A DNA stretch of 64,000 nt from Erinaceus europaeus (taxonomy: Eukaryota; Chordata; Mammalia; Eulipotyphla; Erinaceidae): contig NC_080170.1 in assembly GCF_950295315.1 (NCBI RefSeq), positions 92,488,054 through 92,552,053 of the forward strand, written 5' to 3'. Within the stretch, counting starts at the first letter, position 1; each line of letters begins with the position of its first letter. This document shows, piece by piece, positions 10,903-22,072 of this stretch. A program made the position numbers and the translations under genes. The notes beneath the pieces were generated by a model. That model worked only from the letters and a program-made list of their open reading frames with translations. It searched no databases and had not been told where the DNA came from.

Positions 10903-11407
10903 AAACCTTTTTTTTCTGTTAGCTTCTCTATACAGACATGTTTGTGGTATCTGTTTATTCATGGGCTTCTATCTAACCCTTCCTGGTTTACATGTATAAA
11001 AGAATAAAGCTTCTGACAAACCAAAATAAACTGATAACATTTTTATGTTTACTCTTGACAATTGAAGATTACAGATGTGGTAGAATATTTACTAAATTAG
11101 CAAAAATTATCTAGATCTTTAAAAATTTTACTTTTAAATTTGTAGTAAATTTTCAAATATTTGTTGATGTTCTTGTCTTAGGCTTTGTACTTCAAGTTTC
11201 CTTTTTATAAATATCTTAGTATTGAGATTATTTTCTAATGAATTGAAACTTAAAGATGAATTTTCTAAGGTGTCTCAGAGTTTTGTGAAATTGCTTCTCT
11301 AACTTAACTGAACTTAAATGACCTAATATATCTATCTCCAGTAGTAAAGTGGTAAATTATGCCATAATAAAGTAATACAGATTTGAAAACATCACTAAGA
11401 ATATTTC

Positions 11408-11697
11408 TTTTTTTTGTGTTTATTTATTCCCTTTTGTTGCCTTTGTTGTTTTATTGTTGTAGTTATTATTGTCGTTGTTACTGATGTTGTTGTTGTTAGA
11501 TAGGACAGAGAGAAATGGAGAGAGGATGGGAAGACAGAGAGGGGGAGAGAAAGATAGACACTTGCAGACCTGCTTCACTGCCTGTGAAGTGACTCCCCTG
11601 CAAGTGGGGAGCCAGAAGCTCCAACCAGGATCCTTATGCTGTTCCTTGCGCTTTGCGCCACATGCGCTTAACCCACTGCGTTACCGCCGGACTCCCC
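11408..11697 (-). mobile_element. tRNA-derived SINE (family A), near full length
   Basis: Antisense copy from the TTTATTCCCTTTTGTTGCC tail to the head CGTTACCGCCGGACTCCCC. It retains the AGATAGGACAGAGAGAAATGGAG, GACTCCCCTGCAAGTGGGGAG and GCGCTTAACCCACTGCG blocks, so it is young. Confidence 0.93.
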
Positions 11698-11699
11698 GG

Positions 11700-13414
11700 A
11701 TACTTCTAATCAAATACATATATGAAGTACAATTCTGATTGATTACCTACTTTAGTGCATTTTATTCAGTTTAAAGAGTGTATTGAGATTTGTTGTTTGC
11801 TCTTAAGATCAAGCTTCCTAGTTCAAGTTCCAGCTAATTGGTCTGAAAAGTTATGATTTCTCTGAAACTCTTAACATCCTAAAGCCACAGCAGTGAAGTC
11901 ATTGAAAACCAAGTCACAATCTCGTCAAGTAAACTAGTCAAATTATAACACAGATTGAGTCCCCAGTCTCTTCACGAACCTCATATTAGAGTGAAATAGT
12001 TGATTGTGGAAGAATTGAACCCTGAATATTGAAATGAAGACTTCTGAGTATATTCTGATGTCGCTGGGAACACAGGAACCATAAATTCTACTTGTTATTG
12101 TATACCACTGGAATTAACTCTTCCATGTTCTTCTGAGGCTATAAACACACCCTTGCCTGAAGAACCTGTAATAGTATCCTTGATGTGGCTGATTTGCAAA
12201 ATACTCATTTTTCTCTGTATCTACTCTTACTACTCTTCTTTGTTTCTAGCCTATAATTGGACTTGAAGTCCCAGCATATTCCTAATGATTAGGAAGTGTG
12301 ATTCATTAAAAGATCATATATATTCAAAATGAATTCATGCCTTTTATTTATGGGAAGTGTAGAGGATATGTTTGGAGATAAATGTTAAGGATATGGAAGG
12401 GTATACATTTGGATCATGTCAAATTTATTGATATATGCTCACTTAGTAAAGGATCTAGACAATATTGTAGCTAGAGCAATTTAGAAATGGTTTTATTTAT
12501 CTTTATTTCTTTGTATAGTGTTCTAAGATCTGCACAGTTTAGCCTACATTGAAATCCAAGTCCCAGAATTGTTTTGGTATATAACAGATAAAATTAATCA
12601 AAATGTTAGGAAGACTGCAGTACTTGAGACTGTTTATGATGTAACATTTGTTCATTCACTCTGGGAGGATCCAGAAGACAGGTTCTACCACAGTAATAAG
12701 AAATTTGTGGGAGAAGCTCCTGGATTCTTGCACTGCATTTCTGTAGGTTAGAAAGCACAGTGAGTACTTATGTCAAAGAACTGGTTAACCTAAATGCAGT
12801 GATGATAGCTAGATTTAGAGGAGATTTAGGTCAAATGACAGCATTTTATCATCAAAGAGAAGGTGAGTATGGCTGCTATAATGAAGAGTAGGGTCAAAGT
12901 AGTAGTCTGATTTGCAGAGACTTATGGCACTGATTGGTTTACCACGATGTTCCTATAAGTGAAACAGATGGACAGTCTGCGGAATGTGAACTATATAGGC
13001 AGAAGGGATCTAGGTCAAGTGAACAAAACTCTAACTTAAATTGTAAATACATGAAGTCAGGACTCCTCCATTCACTTTGGGACTTGAGGAAGTTTACAGA
13101 CTCAGAAACTCATTAGTGAAAGAAAGGCTAGGTCAGAGGGACCTTGTTTCACTGCCAAACATTTACTGCTAAATGTCTTTCCTTTTCACAAGGCAACATA
13201 ATCATCCATTACCTTATTATGGTGGCTCCACCGAATGAAAGAGAAGTAGTAACTGCTCTAGCATATTGATAAGTCATTTGTAAGTCAGAGGGTAAAAAAT
13301 ATATTCAGCAAATTTCCAGTGTCTTCTACTTCATTGAAATGATAAGGGGCATGGCTAAGTGGGGTATGCGTAATCCAAAATAGAAGATAGAATGCCAAGT
13401 GAGGTTCTTTGGAA
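11700..13414. other. Unassigned sequence, possibly old LTR-element interior
   Basis: No clear repeat recognised. Short open frames occur at 12569-12751 and 12934-13116. Phrases such as GATTGGTTTACCACGATGTTCC give a faint impression of an ancient retroviral gag-like region, but I cannot support a family. Confidence 0.3.
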
Positions 13415-13700
13415 TTTTTTAATCACTTTATTAAGGAGTTAATTGTCTAGAGTAAAGTGTTTGATACATGGGTACAGTTTCTCATCTCCTGGTGATAGGT
13501 ATCTGTAGAACATCCTCAGCCCCAGCTTTGACTGTTTTCTATAATCATGCACCAGGAATCCAGTGCTCCCTCCTTCTTACTTCCCCCCCCAAATCCTTCA
13601 CTTTGATTCAATACACCATAGCTAATGCTTCACTTTGTGTTTTCTCTTTCTGTCTGGTTTCTTAAAATGAAACTATAAGTGAAATTATCTAGTATTTTTC
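13415..13700 (-). mobile_element. LINE-1 3' UTR fragment, antisense
   Basis: Shares its order of blocks with 52305-52560: ATACATGGGTACAGTTTCTC, CTGGTGATAGGTATCTG, TTTGATTCAATACACC and TTCACTTTGTGTTTTCTC.TTCTGTC. Confidence 0.6.
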
Positions 13701-13919
13701 CTTCGCTTTTTGACAGCTCAGTTGTGATTCCTGCACCCTCCTCACAATTCTCCCTTTTGAGTCATTGAAACTGCTGGAAATGCAACCTAGTTTATTAATT
13801 GTTCTACCTCACTCCATAAAAAGAAGTGTGACAATGTATCTCATGGAACTCACTAGTTTTGTTACCTTTTTCCAAAAACCTGAAATCAGTTCGCTAGATA
13901 AAATTATGCCACTGATTAT

Positions 13920-14500
13920 TCTTTGTTTTTATTTTTGAAAAGTAATGTTGGTTTACAGGACAGTTAATGGGTATAATTTCACACCTCTTTAAAATATGGG
14001 TTCCCACGTCATGCCCATATCCTTCTTCTTCTAGCGTTTGCCCTTCTTCCGTAGCCAGTCAACAGGTCAGGTTGAAAGCTGTCAGGAGCTGCTTGTTGCT
14101 GGCTTTGAAAGTGACTGGGATCCATGTGGATTCAGTCGGCTAGGAAGGATCGTCAGTTTCCCCAATAAATGGGTACTCACGGGATGCACCACGAGAAGGT
14201 CGATCCAATGCATGCCAAATATCCTAAGAGCCAGGAATACCTCCATCACAGTCAGTCATCATTCCTCTTCCATTCTTTCAACCCATCCAGTCTCCTTTGG
14301 TAGCCTTGGTTCTGTGGTCAAAGTCCACGAATTGTTTTGGTTGGATTTATCTATATCATGTTTTGATTTTTTTATCCCACAATTGAGTGAAATTACCTGG
14401 TAATTTTCTTTCTGATTTACATCACTTTGCATGATCTTGTACAGTTCCATCTATGTTGTATTTTATTTTTTATAACTAGGTAGCAAGTCAATGTGTGCAT
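13920..14500 (-). mobile_element. LINE-1-like 3' fragment, interrupted by a short retroposon
   Basis: An L1 3'-end-like segment (GGTTTACAGGACAGTTAATGG; TTGAGTGAAATTACCTGGTAA; CACTTTGCATGATCTTGTAC). It reads continuously if the 187-base insertion at 14024-14210 and one copy of its target-site duplication are removed. Confidence 0.55.
14024..14210 (-). mobile_element. Short chimeric retroposon with the Jockey-like LINE 3' tip
   Basis: On the minus strand this is a 187-base insertion. Its last 50 bases or so (14027-14076) match the 3' end of the Jockey-like LINE (TGTTGACTGGCTACGGAAGA, AGGGCAAACGCTAG) and end in AAGAAGAAG. Its first 135 bases have no counterpart elsewhere in the window. It is flanked by CATGCCCATATCCT (14010-14023) and CATGCCAAATATCCT (14211-14225), a near-perfect target-site duplication. 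It is either an internally deleted LINE copy that kept its 5' end, a template-switch chimera with another RNA, or a SINE that borrowed the LINE tail. Confidence 0.8.
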
Positions 14501-14559
14501 ATTTATCTTTCTTTTGTAAAATGTCTTTAAAAGATTATTTATGAGTGAGAGATTTTTTA

Positions 14560-15310
14560 ATATAAATTTCTACTAGTAATTTGATAATAATCAACAAGAT
14601 TGCAAGACAACAGAGGTATAATTTCACTCAGGTCCCAACATAAGAATTCTATGTCTCATCCCCTACATTAGAAACTTCACTATTCTTTATCCCTCTTGGA
14701 AGCATGAACCAAAATCCTTTATGGAGTGAAAAAGATGGAAGGTCTGGCCTCTGCAATTGTCTCTCTGCTGAATATGAATGCTGGCAAGTTAATCCTAACC
14801 CCCAGCCTGTCTTCATCTTTCCCGTGTGGGGTAGGGCTTCATCTTTCCCAAGTGGGGTAGAGGTGAGGTTCCAGGATACATTGGTGAGGTTGTCTGTCTA
14901 GGGAGGCCTGAATGGCATCATGGTAGTATCTGAAACTTGGTAGTTGAAAGGTGGCATGATATAAAACAAATTGTTCAATAAACAGGCACCCAAAAGTGAG
15001 AATAGGGCAAATGAAACTAGGGGTCTTTGTGTGGGGTGAATCTAGAAAGCCTTTTTTTGGGTATGTTCCATGTGACCCATGACTTTAGTAATTTTTGCCT
15101 GAGCCTGACAGCTTGCATGCAGATGGACTAGAATGTATAGAATGGGAAGGTATAGAATGGGAAGAAGGTGTCAGAGTTGATAATAGGACTAGAGAGCTGG
15201 ATTAAGGCAGAGAGTAGCTACCAAATATGAGAAGAATACATATGCACCCTTAATTATTAACCCCTTCGATCTGACCTACGGGCCACTGAAGGCCAGTATT
15301 CTACTCTGGT
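14560..15310 (-). mobile_element. Family R retroposon, older form, antisense
   Basis: Antisense landmarks: CACTATTCTTTATCCCTCTTGG, AAGCATGA.CC, GATGGAAGGTCTGGCCTCTG, CAATTGTCTCTCTGCTGAA, GTGGGGTAG, GGTTCCAGGATACATTGGTGAGG, TTGTCTGTCTAGGGAGG, then the AAGTGAGAATAGG..TCTAGAAAG region. It runs to about 15310. Confidence 0.7.
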
Positions 15311-15499
15311 ACATGGAGTGCTATGAATTAAATTTGGAACTTGAAAACATGCAGATTGTGGGGTTGTGATTTTTGTAGTTGTATTTCTCCATATTTTGAC
15401 CTTATTCTCTATTACTCTGCATTGTGTGTGTGTGTATGTGTGTGTGGTGGGGGACAGGCACTGGACCTTGCTCATAAACAATTTCACAGCTCTTGGTCA

Positions 15500-15665
15500 G
15501 ATTCATTTAGACAGAGAAGGAGAAAGACAGTGACAGAGAGAGCAAGAGAGAGATGCCACAGAACATACTGAATTTACTCCACTGCTGTGGTATTCTCATG
15601 TAGAGTCAAGCTCAAATATGTGCCAGGTGCACATCAAGGCAAGTAATCTATTCAATGAGCCCCCC
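15500..15665 (-). mobile_element. Old SINE (antisense)
   Basis: Purine-rich AGACAGAGAAGGAGAAAGACAG run, CAGAACATACTGAATTTACTCC and a CAATGAGCCCCC head. Resembles the copy at 45520. Much decayed. Confidence 0.5.
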
Positions 15666-15942
15666 TCCCCTCTCTTCTCTCCTGCCTTGAGGTCTTTATC
15701 CCAAAGTCCATGGGAGGGGATGTTTCCACTGGGATGCAGGAGCACTATGACTGCCATTGCCCTAAAAGTTAAAAATGCCAACTTCCCACTTTGAGATCTT
15801 CATGCTTCTGAATTAATAGGTATATATGATACCTACTGTACTTGTTGGTCAGATTGGTCTTTAGTACCAAAACTGGGCTGCTGTTATAAAATGGTGATAA
15901 ACAGCCTTTGTATGATATAATGAGAATATTCAGTGTGTCCTT

Positions 15943-16282
15943 TTTTTTTTTTGCCTCCAGGGTTATTGTTGGGGCTCAGTGCCTGCACTATGAATCCATG
16001 GCTACCGAGGCCTTTTTTTTTCCCTATTGTTTTGGTTCTTGTTGTTATCGTTATTGTTATTGGTGCCATTGATGTTGTTGTTGACTAGGACAGAGAGAAA
16101 TCGAGAAAAGAGAGGAAGACAGATGGGGAAGAGAAAGATAAACACCTGCACACCTGCTTCACTGCTTGTGAAGCGACCCCCCTGCAGGTGGGATGCCGGG
16201 GGCTCAAAATGGGATACTTTCTAAGGTCCTTGTGCTTCGCACCATGTGCGCTTAAGCTGCTGTGCTACCTACTGACCCCCAG
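15943..16282 (-). mobile_element. tRNA-derived SINE (family A), extended 3' form
   Basis: Antisense copy that begins with the long-form block (TTGCCTCCAGGGTTATTG, GGGGCTCAGTGCCTGCAC, ATGAATCCATGGCTACCGAGG). It then shows the T-rich linker complement, GGACAGAGAGAAAT, CCCTGCAGGTGGGATGCC and the head CTACCTACTGACCCCC. Confidence 0.92.
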
Positions 16283-16571
16283 TACGTCTTTTTTTGTATT
16301 ACCACATCTTTTGATGAAAGTTAGTTGGAACATATAACAACAAAATTCAGGAAGAATTGTTAAAAAAAACATACTCTTCAGGAGTCAAGGTTTAGGTCAG
16401 CCCCTTGGACACTCAACATCTTCTGAGTTCACAATGGCCATGGGCTCACAATGACACTGTATATTAATATCTTCCTTCTGAGAGATTTTTCTATAATCCT
16501 AGATATTTAAAATATGATTTGATTACTCAGAAAAAAATATATGAGCTCTCTAATAATTGGAAACTCTAATG

Positions 16572-16800
16572 TGGCATGTCCTTTATGTTCAGCAGGGAAG
16601 CAATTACAGAAGCCATGCCTTCCACCTTCTGCACCTCATAATGACCCTGAGTCCATACTCCCATAGGGTTAAAGATAGGAAACCTATCAGGGGAGGGGAG
16701 GGGATATGGAGTTCTGGTGGTGGGAATTGTGTGGCATTGTATCCCTCTTATCCTATGGTTTTGTCATGTTTCCTTTTTATAAATAAATTTAAAACAAGAA
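16572..16800 (+). mobile_element. Family R retroposon, 5'-truncated
   Basis: Starts near ATGTTCAGCAGGGAAGCAAT and continues through ACCTTCTGCACC, AGTCCATACTCCCATAGGG, AGGGGATATGGAGTTCTGG, TGGTGGGAATTGTGTGG and ATCCTATGGTTTTGTC to a TTTTATAAATAAA end with an A-rich tail. Confidence 0.85.
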
Positions 16801-16805
16801 AAAAT

Positions 16806-17470
16806 ATATATATAGATGATTAGGAAAACACTGATATGTTTTCTAAAAGTTCTAGAACATTTCCCCCCCCTAGATTTCTGAAATATAACATATTCTACTA
16901 GTTCAAAAGTGCTCTGATATTTGTCATTAGATTTTGAGAGGATTGCTATGGGCAAGACTTTTTCTTAATTTATGTTTCTTATATGGTCTTTCCTAATAGT
17001 AACATGAGCTATTGTCTCTAGAAGCTAGTACTGCTTTCAAATGAATGTGACCTTTCTACAAGCCCTCAGGAAAACCCAAATAAAAACATTTTGTCTTTTT
17101 TCCTTGCTGTTCTGTTTCTTCCTAAAGACACACAAAGCTGAGAACTTTCACTCAATATCCATTGATTCCTTTCTCAGTCTAAGTGGAAACTACAAGGCAG
17201 AGATGTAAGAGGGTCATGGAATCATTAGCATTTGAATTCCTAGGAAAATGTAAATTGCAACTTGATATGTCTTCCATTGTGGCACTAGTGTAAAACTAAA
17301 AATCTTCCTTCAGAATCAAACAATGAGTCTTCATTTTTTTTTATTTGTAAATATTCAGAGAATATTTTAAGTAGGCAAGGCACTAGTGATAGAAGACTGT
17401 CATCCTGATATACATGTGCAAGATTTAGACAATAAACATATATAAGATGCTCTATTTGTGTTTTCTCTGT
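16806..17470. other. Unassigned sequence
   Basis: Nothing recognised. Confidence 0.35.
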
Positions 17471-17473
17471 ATT

Positions 17474-17602
17474 TGCATAGATTTGTTTTTTAGGAGAGAG
17501 AGAGAGAGAGAGAAACAGCTAGCTATGGCATATATGATGCTAGGGATCAAACCTTAAGCCTCCAAGTCCTGTGTTCAACTGTTGAGCTTTGTCCCTAGCT
17601 CC
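17474..17602 (-). mobile_element. Old SINE with (GA)n, antisense
   Basis: A (GA)n run, then AAACAGCTAGCTATGGCATA, GGGATCAAACCTTAAGCCTCC and a TTGTCCCTAGCTCC head. The layout is SINE-like but strongly diverged. Confidence 0.5.
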
Positions 17603-17774
17603 TTATATTTTCTTTAACTAGGCGAACTATTTCATTTTTTCTGAACATTTTTTTCTCTAATGTCTTCAATTATAACATTGAAATAATGTGTTTCATTAAC
17701 CCATTATAAAAAAGTAGGATAATTCTTCTTTGCTGTGGTTTCATGTTGTCACTACTCTTGTCACTCCCACTGGA

Positions 17775-17962
17775 GTCTCTCTCTCTTTCTCTCTCTCTGT
17801 CTCTCTCCCCCTAAACAGAGAGTGGGAATAAAAGAAGAGATATCACTGATCTACCACTTATGAAATTTCTGCTTTTGTGTAGTGTTCCTAAATGATATTA
17901 AGAAATTTGAACCCAGGTCCTAGAGCATCCAGTCTACTGGATGAGCTACCCCATAACCCACT
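17775..17962 (-). mobile_element. Old tRNA-derived SINE, antisense
   Basis: Contains AGAGATATCACTGATCTACCAC, ATTTGAACCCAGGTCC (B-box complement) and CTGGATGAGCTACCCCATAACCC. The (TC)n run at its left edge is a simple repeat. Confidence 0.5.
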
Positions 17963-18169
17963 TATGGGATATTCTTATGATGAAAGATGTTATATTGTTA
18001 ATAAAAAATGCATTTAAAGTGTGGCCAGCACACAATAAAATTACATATAATTATTTCCCTTTTCTTGAGAGACTTCCGGTCACTTAATTGCAAATTGTGT
18101 GCAAAAAATATATAGCAGGACTAGTTATAGAAAACATAGATGGTTATGGTCTTGTGCAAGAGGAATTTT

Positions 18170-19970
18170 CTTCTAGTGTTTGCCCTTCTTCCGTAGCCAG
18201 TCAACAGCATCAGGTTGAGCCTGATGTAAAGTTTCGAGACCTCCTTTGAATCTGGAGAGGTGGCAGTCGTTGACTATGTGGGTCATAGTCTGTCTGTAGC
18301 CGCAGGGGCAGTTCGGGTCATCTCTGGCTCCCCAGCGATGGAACATAGTGGCGCATCGGCCATGGCCTGTTCGATAGCGATTGAGGAGGGCCCAATCATA
18401 ACGTGCTAGGTCAAAGCCAGGTTGACGCTTGCAGGGGTCTGTGATGAGGTGTTTGTTCTTTACCTCAGCTGACTGCCAACTCTGTTTCCAAGAGTCTGGA
18501 ATAGAGAAGTTCAGTGTAGGCATAGGGGACCAGATTGGGTGACAAGACGTCAAGCATTGGACAGGGTGGGCAAAGATATCCGTGTATATTGGCAGGTCCG
18601 GTCGAGTGTAGACGTGGGAAATGAACTTAGATGATGCCGCATCCCGACGAATATCTGGCGGGGTGATGTTGCTAAGAACTGGCAGCCATGGAACCGGGGT
18701 GGAATGGATGGTTCCAGAAATTATCCTCATGGAGGAATATAATTTGGAATCGACCAAGTGGACATGGGGGCTACGGAACCATACTGGGGCACAGTATTCT
18801 GCAGTGGAATAGCATAATGCCAGAGATGATGATCATAGTGTGGAAGCACTCGCGCCCTATGAGGATCTGGCCACTCTTGCAATGATGTGATTCCTCGCGC
18901 CCACCTTTGCTGCAGTTTTTATGAGATGTTCGTGAAATGACAGAGTGTGATTGAGAGTAACGCTAAGATAGACTGGCTGGGCTTCATGCCGGATTCTTGT
19001 ATCGCCAAGCTGCACATTAAGCTCACGCGAAGCCGAGGCATGGTGTAGATGGAAAACAGATGATACCATTTTTGCAGTGCTAGGGACTAGTCGCCATTTT
19101 TTACAGTAATCAGATATCAGAAACATGTCTTTCGTGAGTGTTTCCTCAAGGATATCGAACTTGGATGCCTGAGTTGCACAGCAGATGTCATCGGCGTAGA
19201 TGAACTTCCTTGAAGAAGTTTCTGGAAGGTCATTGATGTAAATATTAAATAGCGTAGGAGCCAGAACAGAGCCCTGGGGGAGGCCACTTGAGACAAGTCT
19301 CCATCTGCTAGACTTGTCACCTAGATGCACCCGGAATCTTCTGTTTTGGAGAAGAAATGATATAGTGTTGGCTACCCATGGAGGCAGGCATCTTGAGATC
19401 TTGACTAGGAGACCACGGTGCCAGACCGTGTCATAGGCTGTTGTGAGATCAACAAAGACAGCACCCGTCTTTAAATTCTTCTGGAATCCATTTTCAATGT
19501 AAGTTGAGAGGGCCAGGGCTTGTTTGCAGGTAGATCTTCCTGGGCGGAAACCAGCTTGAGCAGGTGATAGGAATCTCTCTGTAAGATGAGAAATACGTGA
19601 CAGAAGCAGCCTCTCAAGGAGTTTGTAACACGCGGAGAGGAGAGAAATTGGTCTATAGCTGGCGGCCAGTGTTGGGTCTTTCTTTGGTTTCAAAACCACT
19701 ATAATCTTCGCACGACACCAAACTTTGGGCATAGACTCAGATTCCAAGATGTGGGACAGGAATGAAGTGAGCCACTTCTTTGCCGTGGGACCCAGGTTAA
19801 GAATGAGTTATCATAGCCAGCAGCTGTTCCCGGTTTAACCCTCTTCAAAGCGTCTTCCAGTTCAGACAGTGTAAAGGGAGAGAGTTTTGGAGATGGACAA
19901 GATAACCAGAAGTGGGATGAAACAGAATAATAGAGAAACTTCTCCCCAAAAGATGAACCTCCAGGAGAAA
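18170..19970 (-). mobile_element. Jockey/I/CR1-like non-L1 LINE, copy 2 (longest)
   Basis: About 1.8 kb on the minus strand, covering the start of the RT domain through the C-terminus. The 3' end is again the stop codon followed at once by AAGAAAA. The endonuclease domain and everything upstream are absent, as in 5'-truncated insertions. The 5' boundary is approximate: coding similarity persists to at least 19900 and an open frame continues to about 19970. I did not find a convincing target-site duplication. Confidence 0.88.
18173..19900 (-). pseudogene. Jockey-like reverse transcriptase ORF2, inactivated
   Basis: Reverse transcriptase plus C-terminal region of a non-LTR retrotransposon. It opens with a block like 'LSELEDALKRVKPGTAAGYD' (19800-19875), the RT entry motif. 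In the 296-codon segment ending at 18857 the order is YRPISLLS (residues 31-38), the GFRPGRST block (66-73), motif A with Asp100 (FVDLTTAYD), motif B GLPQGSVLAP (155-164) and the catalytic YADD (184-187). Downstream come YLSVTLNHTLS, AEYCAPVW, WALLNRYRTGHGRC and a C-x-C-x7-H-x4-C knuckle, ending WLRKKGKH. Breaks: a frameshift near 19800, a Trp to TAG stop near 18855, and an Arg CGA to TGA stop near 18839. The catalytic residues survive, so decay is recent, but the copy cannot make a full protein. Confidence 0.92.
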
Positions 19971-20744
19971 CTATTGTATTTGTGTATTTCCTAATATTTA
20001 CTGAACTTAATAATATGTAAGTATTTATTTTATTAGAATTTAAGTAGATGTATTTGTTAGATTTATTTAATATTATCTATAATATTTCTAATTTTTACAA
20101 TAACCTTACCAATTAGTTGTGTGATTTCCATTTTCTTTTTTTCTTCTCTATAATCAAAATGTTTTATTTTCTCTCCTTTTTTTATTTTTAGTGATTTAAT
20201 ATTGATTTAGAAAATTATAACAGGGCTATAATAAAACTACCTAAATTCTGTATCCCCAATCTTTCCATTGGAAGCCGCAGCAGTTCTCCCAAGGTTGCAG
20301 ATACATATATTTGACCATTTTTTCCCCTATGGTTCTGTCTTCTCCCCCTTTCTAAGTCACACCTACACCTATTACTACTTCTGTATGTCCTTCTTTTTTT
20401 CCTTTTCTTTCTACAGGTCCTGATGGAGTTGAAGAGCAGAGACATCTGATCATCTTCCCCTATCACTTCTCCTTCTCTAGGAATATGGACCCAAATTCTT
20501 TTTTGGGTGCAGAAAGTGGTTTCTGCAACTGTTTCTCCCCCAGACATGAGCATTGGAAGGCTTATCCATACCCCTAGCGTGTTTCTATCTTTCTCTTGTA
20601 GGGTAGGAGAGGTGAGGTTCCAGGACATATTGGTGAGGTTGTCTTCCCAGGGAAGTCAGGATGGAATCATAGTAGTATTTACAACTGAAAGCAGTTAAAG
20701 TATGAAACAGGACAAAATATTTAATAAAAAATAACTAGGAAGTA

Positions 20745-21479
20745 TGCTGGAGCTCATGTGGGTTAGCTCTCAGCTAGGAATGTAAACGACCGGTTCTCCC
20801 TCACTCATTCAAGAGATGACACAATATAGGCAAGAGACACCAGGGGAATTGGGACACTTGTTTATTGGCAGATGGATATAGGTTTAAATAGAAAACCAAA
20901 CAAAGAACATTTTTCAAATATGTCAGAAATTACAGGTTTCTTAAAGGTCAGCTTGCCTCTATGGTAGGGGGCTGGTATGACAGGAATTGATGAGATACAT
21001 AAAGGTCCAGACAATTATTCTCCACGATGCAAGCAACTTAATTATCCAAAGGTATTTGAGAGAAACATAGGGGTTAAACCAGCAGGATGAGACAGAGATA
21101 AGATAAACAGAGCATGACAGTTATCAAAGCTATAAGGAAATAAAGTTTGGAGTTTCACTGACTGATGTCAGGGAGGTGTTTGATGGAGTATGCTTTCTCT
21201 AGTGATCAAAAGTGAGGTGACTGTGTGAACTCTGGGTGACTATGTGAACTTTGAATGAACCTTAGGCAGGCAGCCATGTGTCCTGCAGTTAGTGAGGAGA
21301 GGCAGTGAGATCTCTGTGGACTTGAGAGTCTGAAAAGGGAGAACTGAGTCTGAGAGACTGTTTTTCCCCTTTGCTCATCTCAGTGAGAGAGGCTAACAAG
21401 GGGGTGTCTTTCCCAGACCTCCATCCAAGGATGGGGGGAGTTTTCCTTAAGCTCTATCAAGCTTACACATAGTCCCACA
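20745..21479 (-). mobile_element. Solo LTR, 735 bp, endogenous retrovirus
   Basis: Begins TG and ends CA, and is flanked by the 6-bp direct repeat GAAGTA (20739-20744, 21480-21485). Removing it restores a continuous family R sequence (AACTAGGAAGTAGGAATGG). On the minus strand CCAATAAACAAGTGTCCC supplies a polyadenylation signal about 100 bases before the LTR end, which sets the orientation. TG...CA ends with 6-bp duplications are typical of class II (beta-like, ERVK) retroviruses. No internal viral sequence remains, as expected after LTR-LTR recombination. Confidence 0.85.
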
Positions 21480-22020
21480 GAAGTAGGAATGGAGCATATG
21501 AGTATAGGGATTTTAGAGCGGTTAGAATTAAGGAAGTCTATTTTAGGTTGCTAGAGGTCCATGACTTTCATAGTTTTTGTCTGAGTTTAATATGCTAACA
21601 TGGAGGTGGACAAAAATATTGTCTAGGTAGATGGTGTGAAAATTGAGAATATGAATAGAAAATTGGATTAGTGCAGAGAGTAGCTCCCACATTTGAAGAA
21701 AATTTATGATACAATTGACTGTCCACTACATCAACCTGCCCTAGAGCCCATATATATTCATATTTATCACAGGAGCATGTATGACCTCTGAGTCACTGTC
21801 AGTCTAAGCTCACAGTCCATGATCACAGCTAGGAACATTCTAGGCTGCACTTATTTCAGGACCATTCTTCCTCAATTGTCAGGGTAGGATGGTCTAGCCT
21901 CCCTTCAGAGAGTGGGACTGTCCCTACCTTTGCTACTTTATAGGTAGGACAAATTTCTGGAGAGGTCCACTAGAGGGTTTATGATGATGTCCCTGATAGA
22001 AGTGAGAAGTAGTGCCAGTG

Positions 22021-22032
22021 GAGAGAGAGAGA

Positions 22033-22070
<38 letters not shown>
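22021..22070. repeat. (GA)n microsatellite
   Basis: About 50 bases of GA units with one GGGA interruption. It lies inside the long family R copy. Confidence 0.95.

Positions 22071-22072
<2 letters not shown>

Noticed and set aside
18170..19970. Jockey-like LINE as assembly contamination from a parasite
   Set aside because: Three separate insertions lie among hedgehog-type SINEs and L1, and two have direct-repeat flanks. Contamination would not produce that, although read-level confirmation was not possible.
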